Origin: Haliotis asinina
Lineage: Eukaryota > Mollusca > Gastropoda > Lepetellida > Haliotidae
Direction: 5' to 3'
Assembly: GCF_037392515.1 (NCBI RefSeq)
Contig: NC_090282.1
Coordinates: forward strand, 27,947,554-28,011,553
DNA length: 64,000 nucleotides
Each line of letters starts with the position of its first letter. The stretch's first letter is position 1. Positions 11,001-21,926 of the stretch are shown here, in pieces. The position numbers and the translations under genes are program-made. Below the pieces are notes generated by a model that did no database searches, was not told the origin of the DNA, and was given only the letters and a program-made list of their open reading frames with translations.

Positions 11001-14000
11001 GGAACAAATGCATTGTTATCTTTACGAAATCATGCAAAGTGTCAAAATGTGACCAAATCGTGATAATGCAACACCATAACATTCGCATTGTAAATAGGTG
11101 CTTTAACTTTCCCGTGCCACACAGGCTGTTTGGGTTGCCGGGGTGATAATCAATGCCAATCATTTTGCATGCACTTACAGCATGACAGCTGCTCCTATAG
11201 CATCTAGTTTGACACATCAGGGATCGGCAACACGTACATCGAAAAGAACCAGGTTTTAGAGGATAACGGGATCAGAAGAGGTCGATCTACCATTGAACAT
11301 ATTTCATCACTCAGATAAATTATTGAAACACTCAAATCTATGAAAAAGTCCACCTTTAACGATCAACATAAAGCATATGACCGTATTGATCGTTCTATAC
11401 TGTGCTCGAAATTTCTGAAAATGAACATAAAAGGTAAAACGTTTAATGTCATTACCTACCCCTACAGAACTGTCGAAGGTTGTGTGAGATCAAATTGTAG
11501 ACATACTTTCTGGTTTGATTGCAGTGTGGATTGAAACAAAGATACATACAGTTTACATACATCATTACCTTTCTCTAATCTCTACGCAAATGATCTCTTA
11601 ATAACGATGAATAATTTATCTATCGGCGTTGTCATAAACAAGACTGTTGGAGTGCTCGCCTATGCTGACGACTTGTGTTACTTGCTGAATCAGGAAGTAA
11701 TTTGAACCAACTCTACGATTGTCAACAAAGGGAAATCAAAGATCATCCGCTTTAGACCAGCATCAACATCCCGAGCAGTTGCTACTTTTGCCTGTGGAAA
11801 AGATGTTTTAGAGATCACGAACTTTTATAATTACCTTGGAATTCTCTTAACCGAGCACCTGACTACAACTGAATGGCGAACGCATCGGCCAGCGCAGCTA
11901 ACAGAACTCTAGGATTGCTCAGTTCCAAGTACAAGGTTTTAGGAGTTATGGAATTCGACACCTTTACTACTTCATACGACTCTGTGGTGTGGCCTCACAG
12001 CACAGAACAGGGCTATGCATTTCTTCCTCGGTCTACGACGTTTCGCTCCTAACAATGCTGTAGGTGGAGATATGGGCTGGGTCCGTCTGACCGTCCGGCA
12101 GTGGGGATGTGTGACGCGCCTCCATATGCAACTCTAGAGCACTTTCGCCACGGGAGGTTCGTTTTACACAAGATGGAGGAAGATGTATATAAAGAGTTTT
12201 TATCTAAATGGAACAGAGAAACTACAGACACCAAACGAGGACATGTAAACAGAGGGAACAGACTACGGCAGTTTCAAGACTGAGTATGCGACCGAACGAT
12301 ATGTTAAATCTGAGATCTGAGAAGCACCTTCTCAAGGTTTAGATGCGGACTAACCTTGAAGACTGAGACATCACGATACACCAACACGTCTGTAGAAGAG
12401 AGAACTTGTCCTGTATGTACACACGTCGTTGAAGTCGAGGTGCATGTCCTCCTACTCTGTCCACTATATGTACCTGTCAGACATGATCTGTGAGCCAAGT
12501 GTGTTTTAGTGCGCCCTGACGTCCCCCGTTTTAGTGATGTGCAGAAACTTGGTTATATTCTCTCCTCACCTGAAGGGATCTTTTTAAGTGCCAAGACCTG
12601 CAAAACTATTTTAACTACCCGTACACATTTTTTTATATCCTAGCTAGTCATATATAGTGTCAAACATCTCATGTATGCAGATTTGTGAGATACTACCCTT
12701 TAATGTTTTACATCTTAAAGGTCACATGCAACAGAAAAGAAAACAAACAGAAAACACAATTATCACCTATTCATGACATATAATATACATTGGTGATTGT
12801 GAAAAAACCAAATAAACTAAATTATAAGCGTAGAATCGCGAATCAAAAGTGCAACGATCGGTATGGATTCATATACCGTTGTCAAGCAAGAGTGATAACG
12901 GTATAAGAATACATACCGAAACGTCGCATCATATACACTTGACAAAATAGACCGCTAGACAAAATACATGAACCAAACAAGGTTTGTTGGCCAAATGGAC
13001 TTCCTGTTCAGTAAATAAGACAAAATACCCAAACCTGTAAATGAGACAAAATATCCAAACCAATCAACGGGTTGTTTATTCAAAGTTTATCGGCCAAACA
13101 GACTTCCTTCAATTATAAAGCAATGTTTTTAAGTGCATCTATCTTTTCGGGGTGACACTTTGGTCAGAAATCCGAAATGAGAGTCCGAGATACAGAGCTT
13201 TTTAATTATGATAAGTTCAGTCTGGTTTATATCAAGTAGTCGCCCAGGGAGGACAACACAATGAAGAGACAGGGGCAAACGCTTTTTTGTGGTCAGTCCA
13301 GCCCTTGAGAAGGTGATATGTTTTATCCTCTTCCAAAATCATTTTGTGTACGAGACGTTGATCCTTGCACCCCAACATGTGTTTTTTGCTTCCTTTCTCT
13401 CTGTGTGGATTGGGGTGGAAAAGAATATTTGTCCATAAACGACAATGCGACAAAGGGCATAAATGTTAAGTTGTCGCAATGTTGCATATTTGTGACTCTT
13501 TAGTTATATTGTTACGATTTTGACACGGATTCCACATACAGTTTAAACATTACGAGTTGCAATGCCTGGATGTCATTCGTATCAGGTCGTTTACTGCGAC
13601 ACAATGCCTCTCCGTGTGGAGACCCGAGACCGCTTCAGTTGAACAATTGAAAGATGTCGTGTCTGGCTTCAGTCAGAAGTTGTCTTCTGGAATGATGTAG
13701 CTTCAATTCTGTACCAGTTTCATTCAGGACTGTGTACCGTCACAGTACAATAATATGATCAGAAGTAAATTCTGTTGGTTGTTGATGTCATGGCGCGCAG
13801 AAATTGCAGAAAGTATAACGACAATTTAGTCACTTTGCAGTTTGTTTGACATTCGGAATTCCCAAATTACATTTGCTTGTAAGATACAAATGTTTTATGG
13901 AGATGTTCTCAGATTTTCAAACATTATATTCCCATTACCGGTCAGGTTTGTCTCGCGGATATCAATGAGGATCAAGGGGAGGCAACTGCGAAGGAACTAC

Positions 14001-17000
14001 AAACTTCCAGCGGAGATGATAATGTCTTCTTCGTAAAATGTGACGTGACGAATGTTCCTGAATTTGAGGGTAAGGTTTTTAACTAGTGACATCACCACAT
14101 TAGTGTTAAAATAGTTGTAGCGTTGCCAACTAGCCATTTGTTTACTTTCAATTCAGATGTCATAAATCACGGCTTCAACATTTATGCCTACACTGGGTTA
14201 CCGTCAATAAATGTGTGCGGGTATGTATGTATTTTTCCTCAGATGCTTTCAAAGCTGCCGTCTCCAAATTTGGTCATGTTGATGTAATGTGCAATAATGC
14301 AGGCATGCTGGATGAACGGAAATGGGAAAAAGTGCTGGAAATCAATTTCGTAAGTGTTTGAAAATTTGTCCTATCATTATCTAACATGCCATACATTGAT
14401 TCATTGTCCCAGAGAATAGCTATGATTTCTGGTGTCTATGCAGACGCAATACTCATTTCCGAAAAATGACCAGACATATTAATTGTACATCATGTAACAG
14501 ATTATCTGTTGGTAACATAGCGCGTTACCACCGTCTACTGTAAGGACTGTTACTGTCTCTAATTCAGGACCGCCATCGTCCAAATATTTCTAAAAAAGCC
14601 TAGAAGTATGTACCCAGGCCATATCATTATTATCTATTATCATTCAGTCTGCATTCTTATTCTTTATCGACCCGTGAAGGTCACGGGGTAGAATAGGCCT
14701 TCAGCAACCCATGCTTACCATAAAAGGTGACTGCTTGTAAGAGACGACAAACGGGATCGGATGATCAGACTCACTGACATAATTGACACATGTCATCGGT
14801 TACCAATTGCGCAGATCGATGCTCATGTTGTTGATCACTGGATTGTCTGGTCCAGACTCGATTATTTACGACCGCCGCCATGTAGCTGGAATATTGCTGA
14901 GTGCGGCGTAACAGTAAACTCACTCACTCACTGACTTATTCTTTATCACTACCGCAGCGTACATTGTCTTGTCGGCTACCCTGTCTTGTCGGCTACCCTG
15001 TTTCTCATTTGTCACTTCCATTAATTCATGTATGTGACATTTATGACCTATATTGGTCACTCCCCTTGGCTGTGTCTGTCATCACATCAACCGTACAAGG
15101 AAGTGCTATTGTTTCTCTATCTGTCCATTGTTGAATCTTTGCCTAAACTACATTAGTGGTGTGGAGTCCGGTATTCCGACTGTGTGTAGGGACGACCGCG
15201 AGCAGGATTATGCCGCACGGAGGAAAGGCCCTGGGGCTGAACTGGAAGTTCGCTCACCTCATTCATGTATACTTCTTTGTCATGCCTTGTATAAGCAACT
15301 AAAGAAGTTCGAACTCAACTATTCATTCGTGTACATGTACGGTCCATCTGAATTAAGACCTAATTCTCCAGTCACCGTATCCATCCGTTGACAATACTGT
15401 CTTCAACTCTGCTGTACCATGGCGGCGTTGTGCGGGGCACCATGATGGGGCACCGTAGTATGTGTACATCTTGTTAAGGATTGCAGTTGGTTCTGTGAAC
15501 TTGGGACTGTCACCATTGTCTCTTTCTAAGGACTTTATGTTTATACTGTCTTCATTGCTCTCTGTGTTTAGATAGCCGTTGTGCGGGGCACCATGATGGC
15601 ACTGAATCACATGAGGAAGGATAAAGGGGGTAGAGGCGGCGTCATCATCAACACCGCGTCAATTGCAGGTAAGAGGCAGTTCTTTGCTTGACAGAGATAA
15701 GTGTTCAGGCTGTAGAAGGCCTGTGCGTGGTGGACTGGTTCCAGTGATGTTGGAGGAGGAGATTGAGGTCAGGACAGATGACTTGCATGTCATCGTATCG
15801 CGTTTGCTCATGATGCCAGACACCAGATTGTCTGCTCATATATATACAGACCTCGGTGACTTAGCTTGACTGTAAATACTAAACAAACGACCGAGAAGGT
15901 CTCGGCACAAGGTTGCATTACATGATGAATATGCGACGGTTCAATTGAAATAGTTACATGAAGTAACTTGTATGAATAAGAAATCCTTTCTAAAAATAAA
16001 ACTTAAACGGTTCATCTTTCTTTCATTCTTTATTAAGGTTTGATGCCTTTTCTTTGGGGACCAGTTTATGGTGCCAGTAAAAGCGCTATTTATCACTTCA
16101 CGTCGAGTTGGGCAGTAAGTGAATTTCAAACAATTCTCGCAATTAACATACCATGCCATGATACTGAAGTATTCACTATCGATATGAATAACGATATATA
16201 TGAACAGAACCTATCTGCTTTGGAACCCACGCTTGCCATAAAAGCGACTATGTTTGTCGTAAGAGGCGACTAACGGAATCGGGTGGTCAGGCTCGCTGAT
16301 TTGGTTGACGCATGTCATCGGTTCCCAACTGCGCAGATCGACGCTCATGTCGTTGATCACTGGATTGTCAGGTTTAGGATCGATTATTTACAGACCGCCG
16401 CCATATAGCTGGAATATTTCTGAGTGCGGCGTAGAACTCAACTCACTCACTATCTGCTTTGGAATGCACGTTCTCTTTTCTGGAGCAGATTAAACCGAAC
16501 TAGTATGCAAACGCAATCTGATGTAAATGTATAGCGTATAATGTAAAACAGAAATGGTTCTCTCTCCTTTATTTTGGTCAGTAGTTACAATGTCGAACTA
16601 CCTGTCGTCTTAGTAAATAAATGACAATATTACCCGAGGAGAGAATGACATCATTGAAAAGTATACTCTGTGTAGCTTTTGCCAGTGAGAACTAAAGTCG
16701 TAACCCATTGGTTGTGTGTAATACTATTGTTCCTTCAGCAAAACCCTGAAATGAAAGCTGCAGAGGTTCGACTGGCCACTATTTGCCCCACGGGTGCTAA
16801 GACAGGCTTTTATAACAGTCTGGACCAGATCATACAAGCTGAACACTTCATGCAGGTTTTGGAACAAACCGAGTTCTGCACGTAAGCATTATATTCTAAA
16901 ACTGAAGAAAACTAATGTGATGCAGCCTTTGTAATGGACTGAGATACTTCCCCACTTCTGAAGGTGTATCTTTTAGTTTTCAAATTGTATCGACAAAAAC

Positions 17001-18792
17001 ATTTGAATGAACGGTTTTAGGATCAGTTATAGTGTAGACACAGCAACGGTAGTATCGAATTACTATGACTAGTGGAATATAGTAATAACGGACATGCAAC
17101 ATACGGTCGCGATGGGTGTGCCTTATTATGCCTGTCAGCCTTATAGTATTCAAAAATGGCTTTGGAAATTATTCCCTTGTGTCCATACATCACTACGTCA
17201 ATGTTTGAATTCTTTCGTGGATACAGTGGCTGTTACTCCTTCTTTCTGCAAAGGTAGAACAATGCCTGTACAAAAGTAAGGTGATTGACTGATCCGAAAG
17301 TCTGATCTGTCTGAATTTACGATGCAAAATATGTACAGGGCGTCTTACAGATCTCGTGGAACATCAGTCATATGTACACTAAGTAATGCATGTTATAGAG
17401 AAACTCCATATGTGTAACATTGGAGCAGAATACAATTGCAGACAAAAGCTAAATCAGATATTACGTGTGTTGACACTAGCTATCATGTGAGCACCCATGC
17501 TCCTCCCTCAGCTGTGTATATTAATCAAATAAAATGTGGGAGCTTGCTTTGTTCAACATTGACGCTTTTCATTACAGAAATATTATTGTTCAAGTTTGCA
17601 TATTTTGTCCGATGGTCATCTTGTGAAGCACGTCAGAAGCCCTGATGAAAACAAGGTTTTTTCACAGCTATTTAAAAACAACCATTAGTGTTGGACATAA
17701 TATGAACGTAAATGTTCTGTACAGAAATAAGTGTCAGCCAGGCGAAAAGCCATACCAAATCCAGGGCATGAAAGCCGATGATGAGCCTAGCCAGCTTGAC
17801 TATACAAGGTCCACTTGACCTATCTCTGACCGTGAAGAGCAAACTCCGCGTGGTGAGCACGGGTAATGCGTGTGGAAACGAGGCAGAATGTGTACACAGT
17901 ACCTTATTGCTGGTCGCAAATTGGGCAACGTGTTTGCCGTGGGTTGCACCCATGTGTCGGTGGGAAGGAATTCTGTTGGTTGAGAGCACTGGTTCCAGGA
18001 ATAGGCGTTCCTTTGCTCAGTGAACCACACCGACCTTGACTTTAGCAAGAAGGGTGGGAGACAATGGGCCCATTTCTATCAAACGGCTGGACGTGCCGAG
18101 CCCTGTGCATTCTACTTGGTTTTGCACAAATTTGATATTTTCCGGTGTTTGCTGTGTCTTGCCTAGTCTTGGCTACACGAGTTGGATGATATTAAACATC
18201 ATCAGTTTGCACAAACGGTGAATATAACTTACACACTTTTCCAAAAGAGAACACGTTCTTCAAAGCGACCGTAGCGTTACGGTTGTCATTAATTACACGA
18301 TGCCATTAAGAAAGTGGTCATATGCAACATATGTCAAATTCTAGTACTTTTTTGAAGTTCCTCTTTGTGGAAGTCGCCATAGGCTGGGCGGGCTAGGCGG
18401 CTGAAACTGTGTGCTTTGTGTGCGATTATGTGCCTGACTCTGAGGGTGCGGGTTCGAATCCCGAATGGGACTGAAACAAAAAGTACCACAATTCGTACTT
18501 TTCTAAGAAAGTGAAATGCCAAATATGGCATATGTTGCGTTACGATACTACAATACTATAAGACATTACATGAGTTACGACTGTCTTAGCGCTACGATCG
18601 TTTTGTGGCAGTGGAGTGTTAATGTAACAACATAATGGTGCTAGTGTGATGTATGTTTGTTCCAGGGTAGACCAGGTGGTTGAGGCTTTCCTGTTGGCAA
18701 TGGAGGACGACACCATCAACGGCATAGCCCTCACAGTCAGAGCCAAAGAAGGTGTGGAGAAGATGAAGTTGAGCATGGTCCCGGTGGAATAA
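8094..18792 (+). CDS. HPGD-like: 15-hydroxyprostaglandin dehydrogenase-like SDR, copy A
   Basis: Coding exons: 8094-8186, 13946-14069, 14243-14349, 15572-15668, 16038-16114, 16739-16881, 18666-18792; all junctions are GT-AG and phases agree, giving 255 residues (human HPGD has 266). Expected role: cytosolic NAD+-dependent oxidation of a hydroxyl on a prostaglandin or related lipid. Visible features: TGGAQGFG nucleotide loop (11-18), Asp36 favouring NAD over NADP, NNAG (90-93), and catalytic Asn107, Ser138, Tyr151, Lys155, all at human numbering. Human Gln148 is Gly here. The C-terminus is shorter than in mammals. The start is the first ATG after the acceptor at 8077. Intron 2 (8187-13945) is swollen by a LINE and another insert. 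Twin of copy C. Family assignment is firm; substrate is inferred. Confidence 0.9.
8973..9006 (+). promoter_or_regulatory. CCAAT/TATA promoter-like module inside the intronic insert
   Basis: ATTGG (inverted CCAAT) at 8973-8977 lies 21 nt before TATAAAAG at 8999-9006, a spacing close to a classic core promoter. No recognisable gene follows. It may be an internal promoter of the mobile insert or chance. Confidence 0.3.
9204..9361. repeat. Palindromic element with 43-bp inverted arms
   Basis: The arms 9204-9246 and 9319-9361 match as reverse complements at about 39 of 43 positions and start GTTATCACATGGTGTCGAGG. The middle holds a short direct repeat built on TTTTATCAGTCCC. It looks like a foldback/MITE element. 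Absent from copy C. Confidence 0.6.
9500..9537. repeat. CG/CA-rich microsatellite
   Basis: An alternating (GCAC)n and (CA)n tract within the insert in copy A. Confidence 0.85.
11195..12655 (+). mobile_element. LINE reverse-transcriptase remnant, intron of copy A
   Basis: Translations give the 3' two-thirds of a non-LTR reverse transcriptase: RGRSTIEHISSL, then KAYDRIDRSIL (palm start), the catalytic AYADDL near 11660, SKIIRFRP, NYLGILLTEHL, NAVGGDMGW and a C-terminal AKTCKTILTTRTHF. The order and spacing match Jockey/CR1-like LINEs common in invertebrates. Many stops and frame changes interrupt it, and the 5' half is missing. The same copy sits in C, so it predates the block duplication. Clade assignment is uncertain. 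Confidence 0.75.
14669..14934 (+). mobile_element. SINE with 13-bp target duplication, unit 1 only
   Basis: A full-length member of the abalone-type SINE family (266 bp). The target duplication CTTATTCTTTATC is at 14656-14668 and 14935-14947. The matching place in copy C (about 36245-36262) has a single copy of this target and no SINE. It lies in the intron between the second and third NAD-domain exons' successor, i.e. between exons 14243-14349 and 15572-15668. Confidence 0.95.
15426..15448 (+). repeat. Decoy fragment of exon 5 in the preceding intron, copy A
   Basis: A 23-nt stretch is identical to 15577-15599 inside the real exon (15572-15668). It has no acceptor AG in the right place and soon loses similarity. 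It looks like a small local duplication of the exon start. Confidence 0.75.
16226..16449 (+). mobile_element. 5'-truncated SINE shared with copy C
   Basis: A member of the same family lacking about its first 45 bases. The target duplication CTATCTGCTTTGGAA lies at 16211-16225 and 16450-16464. The insertion at 37629-37852 has the same target, so it happened before the block duplicated. Confidence 0.95.
18261..18605. mobile_element. Foldback MITE with a nested tRNA-derived SINE, copy A
   Basis: The ends CAAAGCGACCGTAGCG and CGCTACGATCGTTTTG are near reverse complements. Short loop versions of this hairpin occur in the last intron of B, D and E. Here the loop contains a tRNA-derived SINE (about 18345-18500) with a perfect RNA polymerase III B box GGTTCGAATCC at 18451-18461 and a tail ending GACTGAAACAAAAAGTACC. 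A related SINE lies on the minus strand near 52520-52640. Confidence 0.6.
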
Positions 18793-20875
18793 TACCACGA
18801 CACGTGCCCTACGAAATAATCCTCCCAAGTCTATCATGCTTGTTTTTCGGATGCTTATCAGTGCTATTGAACAGAGAAGAAGACAACGCACGTCTTATGT
18901 TTTGCTGGAATTGACTTAGCTTTATGTGTTTGTCTGTATGGTGTTTAGCACCCCATTTAGCAAATCTTAGCTCTGTGGCGGCTGTATGCAGATAATCAAG
19001 TCTGGATCAGACAAGTGATTAACAGCATGAAAATCAGTCCTTGCTGCTCTGTTACGCGTTTTACGACAAGCAGTAGTCGCCTCTTATGATATACATGGAT
19101 TACTGAAGACCGACTCAAACTTGGATCTTCATGTGGCGTAACCACCTTAGCATTTTTGTTAGTTTCTATCACATAAAGAGATAATGCAGTTCAAACGAAA
19201 ACAATATGTAAAACAATGGGTCCAAATTCGCCAATGTACAGGACCTGGATTCTTTTTTATAAAGCTAATAGCACTATGCAGAAATTCTATGGAGAAATGC
19301 TGCAATTTTGTGAATGAAACATGTTACTACACAGTGTCTCATTTGTTATATTATTCTAATATAAAACCAAACAAAACTGTCTTATTTTGAAAATGACTCG
19401 TATACTACTCATCATGTTATGTCAGCACACAAAGTCAGCCGTTTAGCCCACTCAATCACAACGAATTCCAATGACGCCTGGTCATACTGTTACGACATTC
19501 AGAGAATATGAAGACTATGGCATTATGTCAATACATGAAAACTGACGGCTTTTAACCTTGAAACATTACTAAACATTCGATATTTCCGAAACACATATTC
19601 TGCAATTAGTCCAACATTCATATTATTCCCGGATTGTTTGAAACCTTAGTAGATGAAGCGTTATCATTTTCAGTTCCCCTCATGGAACAACTTGCATATT
19701 GATCGAATTAAGAGGTGATAACCTACTTGCATCAGGTGCAGCCTAACATGAAAACCTAGTTGCACCAAACAAATTCCAGATGCTCTGCTTAGATTGCCGA
19801 GTGTCATGAAAGAAATATGGTTTTAAATTATTTAGATGTTTTATTGCGAAGTTTACCCACTCAAAAATTGACTTGCACCTAGTGCAAGTTAGACCAATAA
19901 CTAGGTTGCACTTTGTAGTATTGGTAGTAACTAGTAACAAAGTATTAAATCGAGCCCTGACTTGTGAAACCCATTTGTAGTGATATCGATTTAATGCTGT
20001 TAAAAGAAATGCATAACCCTACATAGTAAATTATTATATATAATTCCGCACGCGAAACACTAACCGTCCAAACCCTGAGCTTATTGTTTTTATTGAAAGA
20101 AGTACGTGATCGTACAGGACAGAACTCCGCCAGGAAGCTGTGAACTGTGTTCCCGTTGTTGACGTGCATATTGACACACAACCCTCAACTCTCCCGTGAA
20201 GTGCCTGTCGATAAAGCCCACTATGGTGTGACCTACATTAAACGTGTGGGCATACATAGATATAAATATATATGCTAGTATCTAAAACCGCAAACCAACT
20301 TTATATGCCAATATTGTCCTGGTCATTTGTTGCCCTAGACACATAGGCAAAAAACATGTCGTGAAATCAGCTGAATACCGTCTTCGTGAGATAATAAGAT
20401 ATCCCCAAAGAGATATCGTTTTAACAACAGATTTTCTACAATGCCCTGACAATGCTATGACGTAATGAAGTGGTGACGTCACACTTATGACATCGCTGCA
20501 CTGCAAGTCAATAGTAACAAGGTGCAGTACAGCAAGCCTGGGATGATTGTAACTAAATCAAATCAAATTTGGGAGAATTTAGCTTTAGTTTATCTGACTT
20601 TTAAAAAGTTAATAATGTTTAATTTAATTACACAAAATTGGAAAGGAATGAACAGAATCTTTCATGTGCCTGCTTAATCACTTGATTACAGATAAACCAT
20701 ATTTCGTTAGTAAAATGAAATATGCTCTATATATTCGTTGCAAACAGATTTCAATTCCTACGGCTTACATATTGTTTGTAGTAACAAGAATACCCCACGC
20801 AAAGAGACGACTCTTTGTTTTAACGTTGCCGTATGTTTAGACTTGTTCCGACCATTTTGGAAGCACACAAATAAT
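18793..20875. other. Intergenic DNA between copies A and B
   Basis: No gene was recognised and no clear polyadenylation signal follows the stop of A. It aligns with 40579-43095 between C and D. Its one structured stretch is the inverted-repeat cluster at 19722-19915. Relative to unit 2, about 385 bp are missing near 20380. Confidence 0.6.
19722..19915. repeat. Inverted-repeat cluster built on TTGCACCTAG
   Basis: Several copies of TTGCACC/CTAGGTTGCAC occur in both orientations. One is a tight hairpin: ACTTGCAC (19871-19878) and GTGCAAGT (19882-19889) with a 3-nt loop. The counterpart in unit 2 is at about 41550-41757. Probably a foldback element remnant. Confidence 0.45.
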
Positions 20876-20926
20876 GAGTCTGTTTAGTCTTACGCTGCAG
20901 TCAACAATATTCCTGCTATATGGCGG
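20876..20926 (-). mobile_element. 3' end fragment of the abalone-type SINE upstream of copy B
   Basis: The reverse complement reads CCGCCATATAGC, then GGAATATTGTTGACTGC, then TAAGACTAAAC: the last 50 bases of the SINE family. It abuts the conserved promoter block. The same fragment is in unit 2 (43096-43146). Confidence 0.75.
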
Positions 20927-21357
20927 ACGCTAGTAGAACATTATCATCATTACGGAAATATATGTATACACAATCCTTGAAAACTACCGCATCTATTATA
21001 ACAGATTCTAAACAATACGTTTCCAGTGTCGAGTCTCTCAGCAGAGGAGAGATATGTTCACTGCCTTTCAAAACTGCTTTGCAAATGTTTTTTTTCAGTT
21101 CAGACGGTGTGCAAGCAGAAAGTTGAAAGTTCAAAATCTCGAGGCAGTGAACTTTAAACACAATACCGATTGACACTATAGCTATATCCACAGCAGACAG
21201 CGCGGTGAGTACAAATTACGAACAGCACCAAGTGTTACGAGAAATAATATTGCGTGCAGTTTGCATAAATAATCCGCCTGCATACATTTACCTTGGAAAC
21301 AATGTTTGAACGTTTGTCTTCCAGCACCAGCTGAAAGCCCAGCGCTTGTAGGTCATG
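20927..21357 (+). promoter_or_regulatory. Promoter and inferred 5' UTR exon of copy B
   Basis: The TATA-like CTATAGCTATAT is at 21176-21187, in the same setting as copy A. The inferred non-coding exon ends at 21357 (CATG|GTGAGAG), pairing with the acceptor at 21910. The upstream block is conserved with A, C and D although the surroundings diverge. Confidence 0.55.
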
Positions 21358-21926
21358 GTGAGAGATAGGCTTTCGAGGTCGACAGAATATCTCCAACCGG
21401 TGACATGATCATTGTCTATTCCTCTGACGGTGTGTTGATAAAGAGGCTTTTGATTGTTATAGTTTAAGTGAGGACGGAGGGCGGAGGAAGTAGTCTACTG
21501 AAATATGACGACATGGTTTGGTCAGGGTCTCCGATTATGTAATTAAATGTTCCGCCTATTGGTTGCGTCCCAACTTCTGGTTGTAGTTTCCCATTGTTAC
21601 ATCACGTGATCAACCAGCACAAACGTCCATGTCGTTAGCTGTACCGGTAAAACATCACTTTGGTTTCTATATGAGATAAGGTGGCACATCGTTGCCTTTA
21701 AAGTGACACAAAGGTCCATGCAGGTAGCAAAGGTATTGTAAGTCCCCACGGTCCCTAGTATGGTGATCTACCTGACGATCAATAGCCTGTTTACATTGTA
21801 TCGTTTAAAGTATATTAGATTTCATTACTCATTCTAAAAAATATATCTGTGCTAGACAAGTTGGTTTTACTGTCTTTTGTCGACAGATATTTAAATTAAT
21901 CCACTTACAGCATACCTGAAGTCGAC

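Noticed and set aside
15053-15391. 112-codon frame upstream of exon 5 of copy A
   Set aside because: Not preserved as the same frame in copy C, and no recognisable domain.
18440-18470. tRNA gene suggested by the GGTTCGAATCC box
   Set aside because: No complete cloverleaf with acceptor stem was found; the same sequence recurs as a SINE elsewhere.
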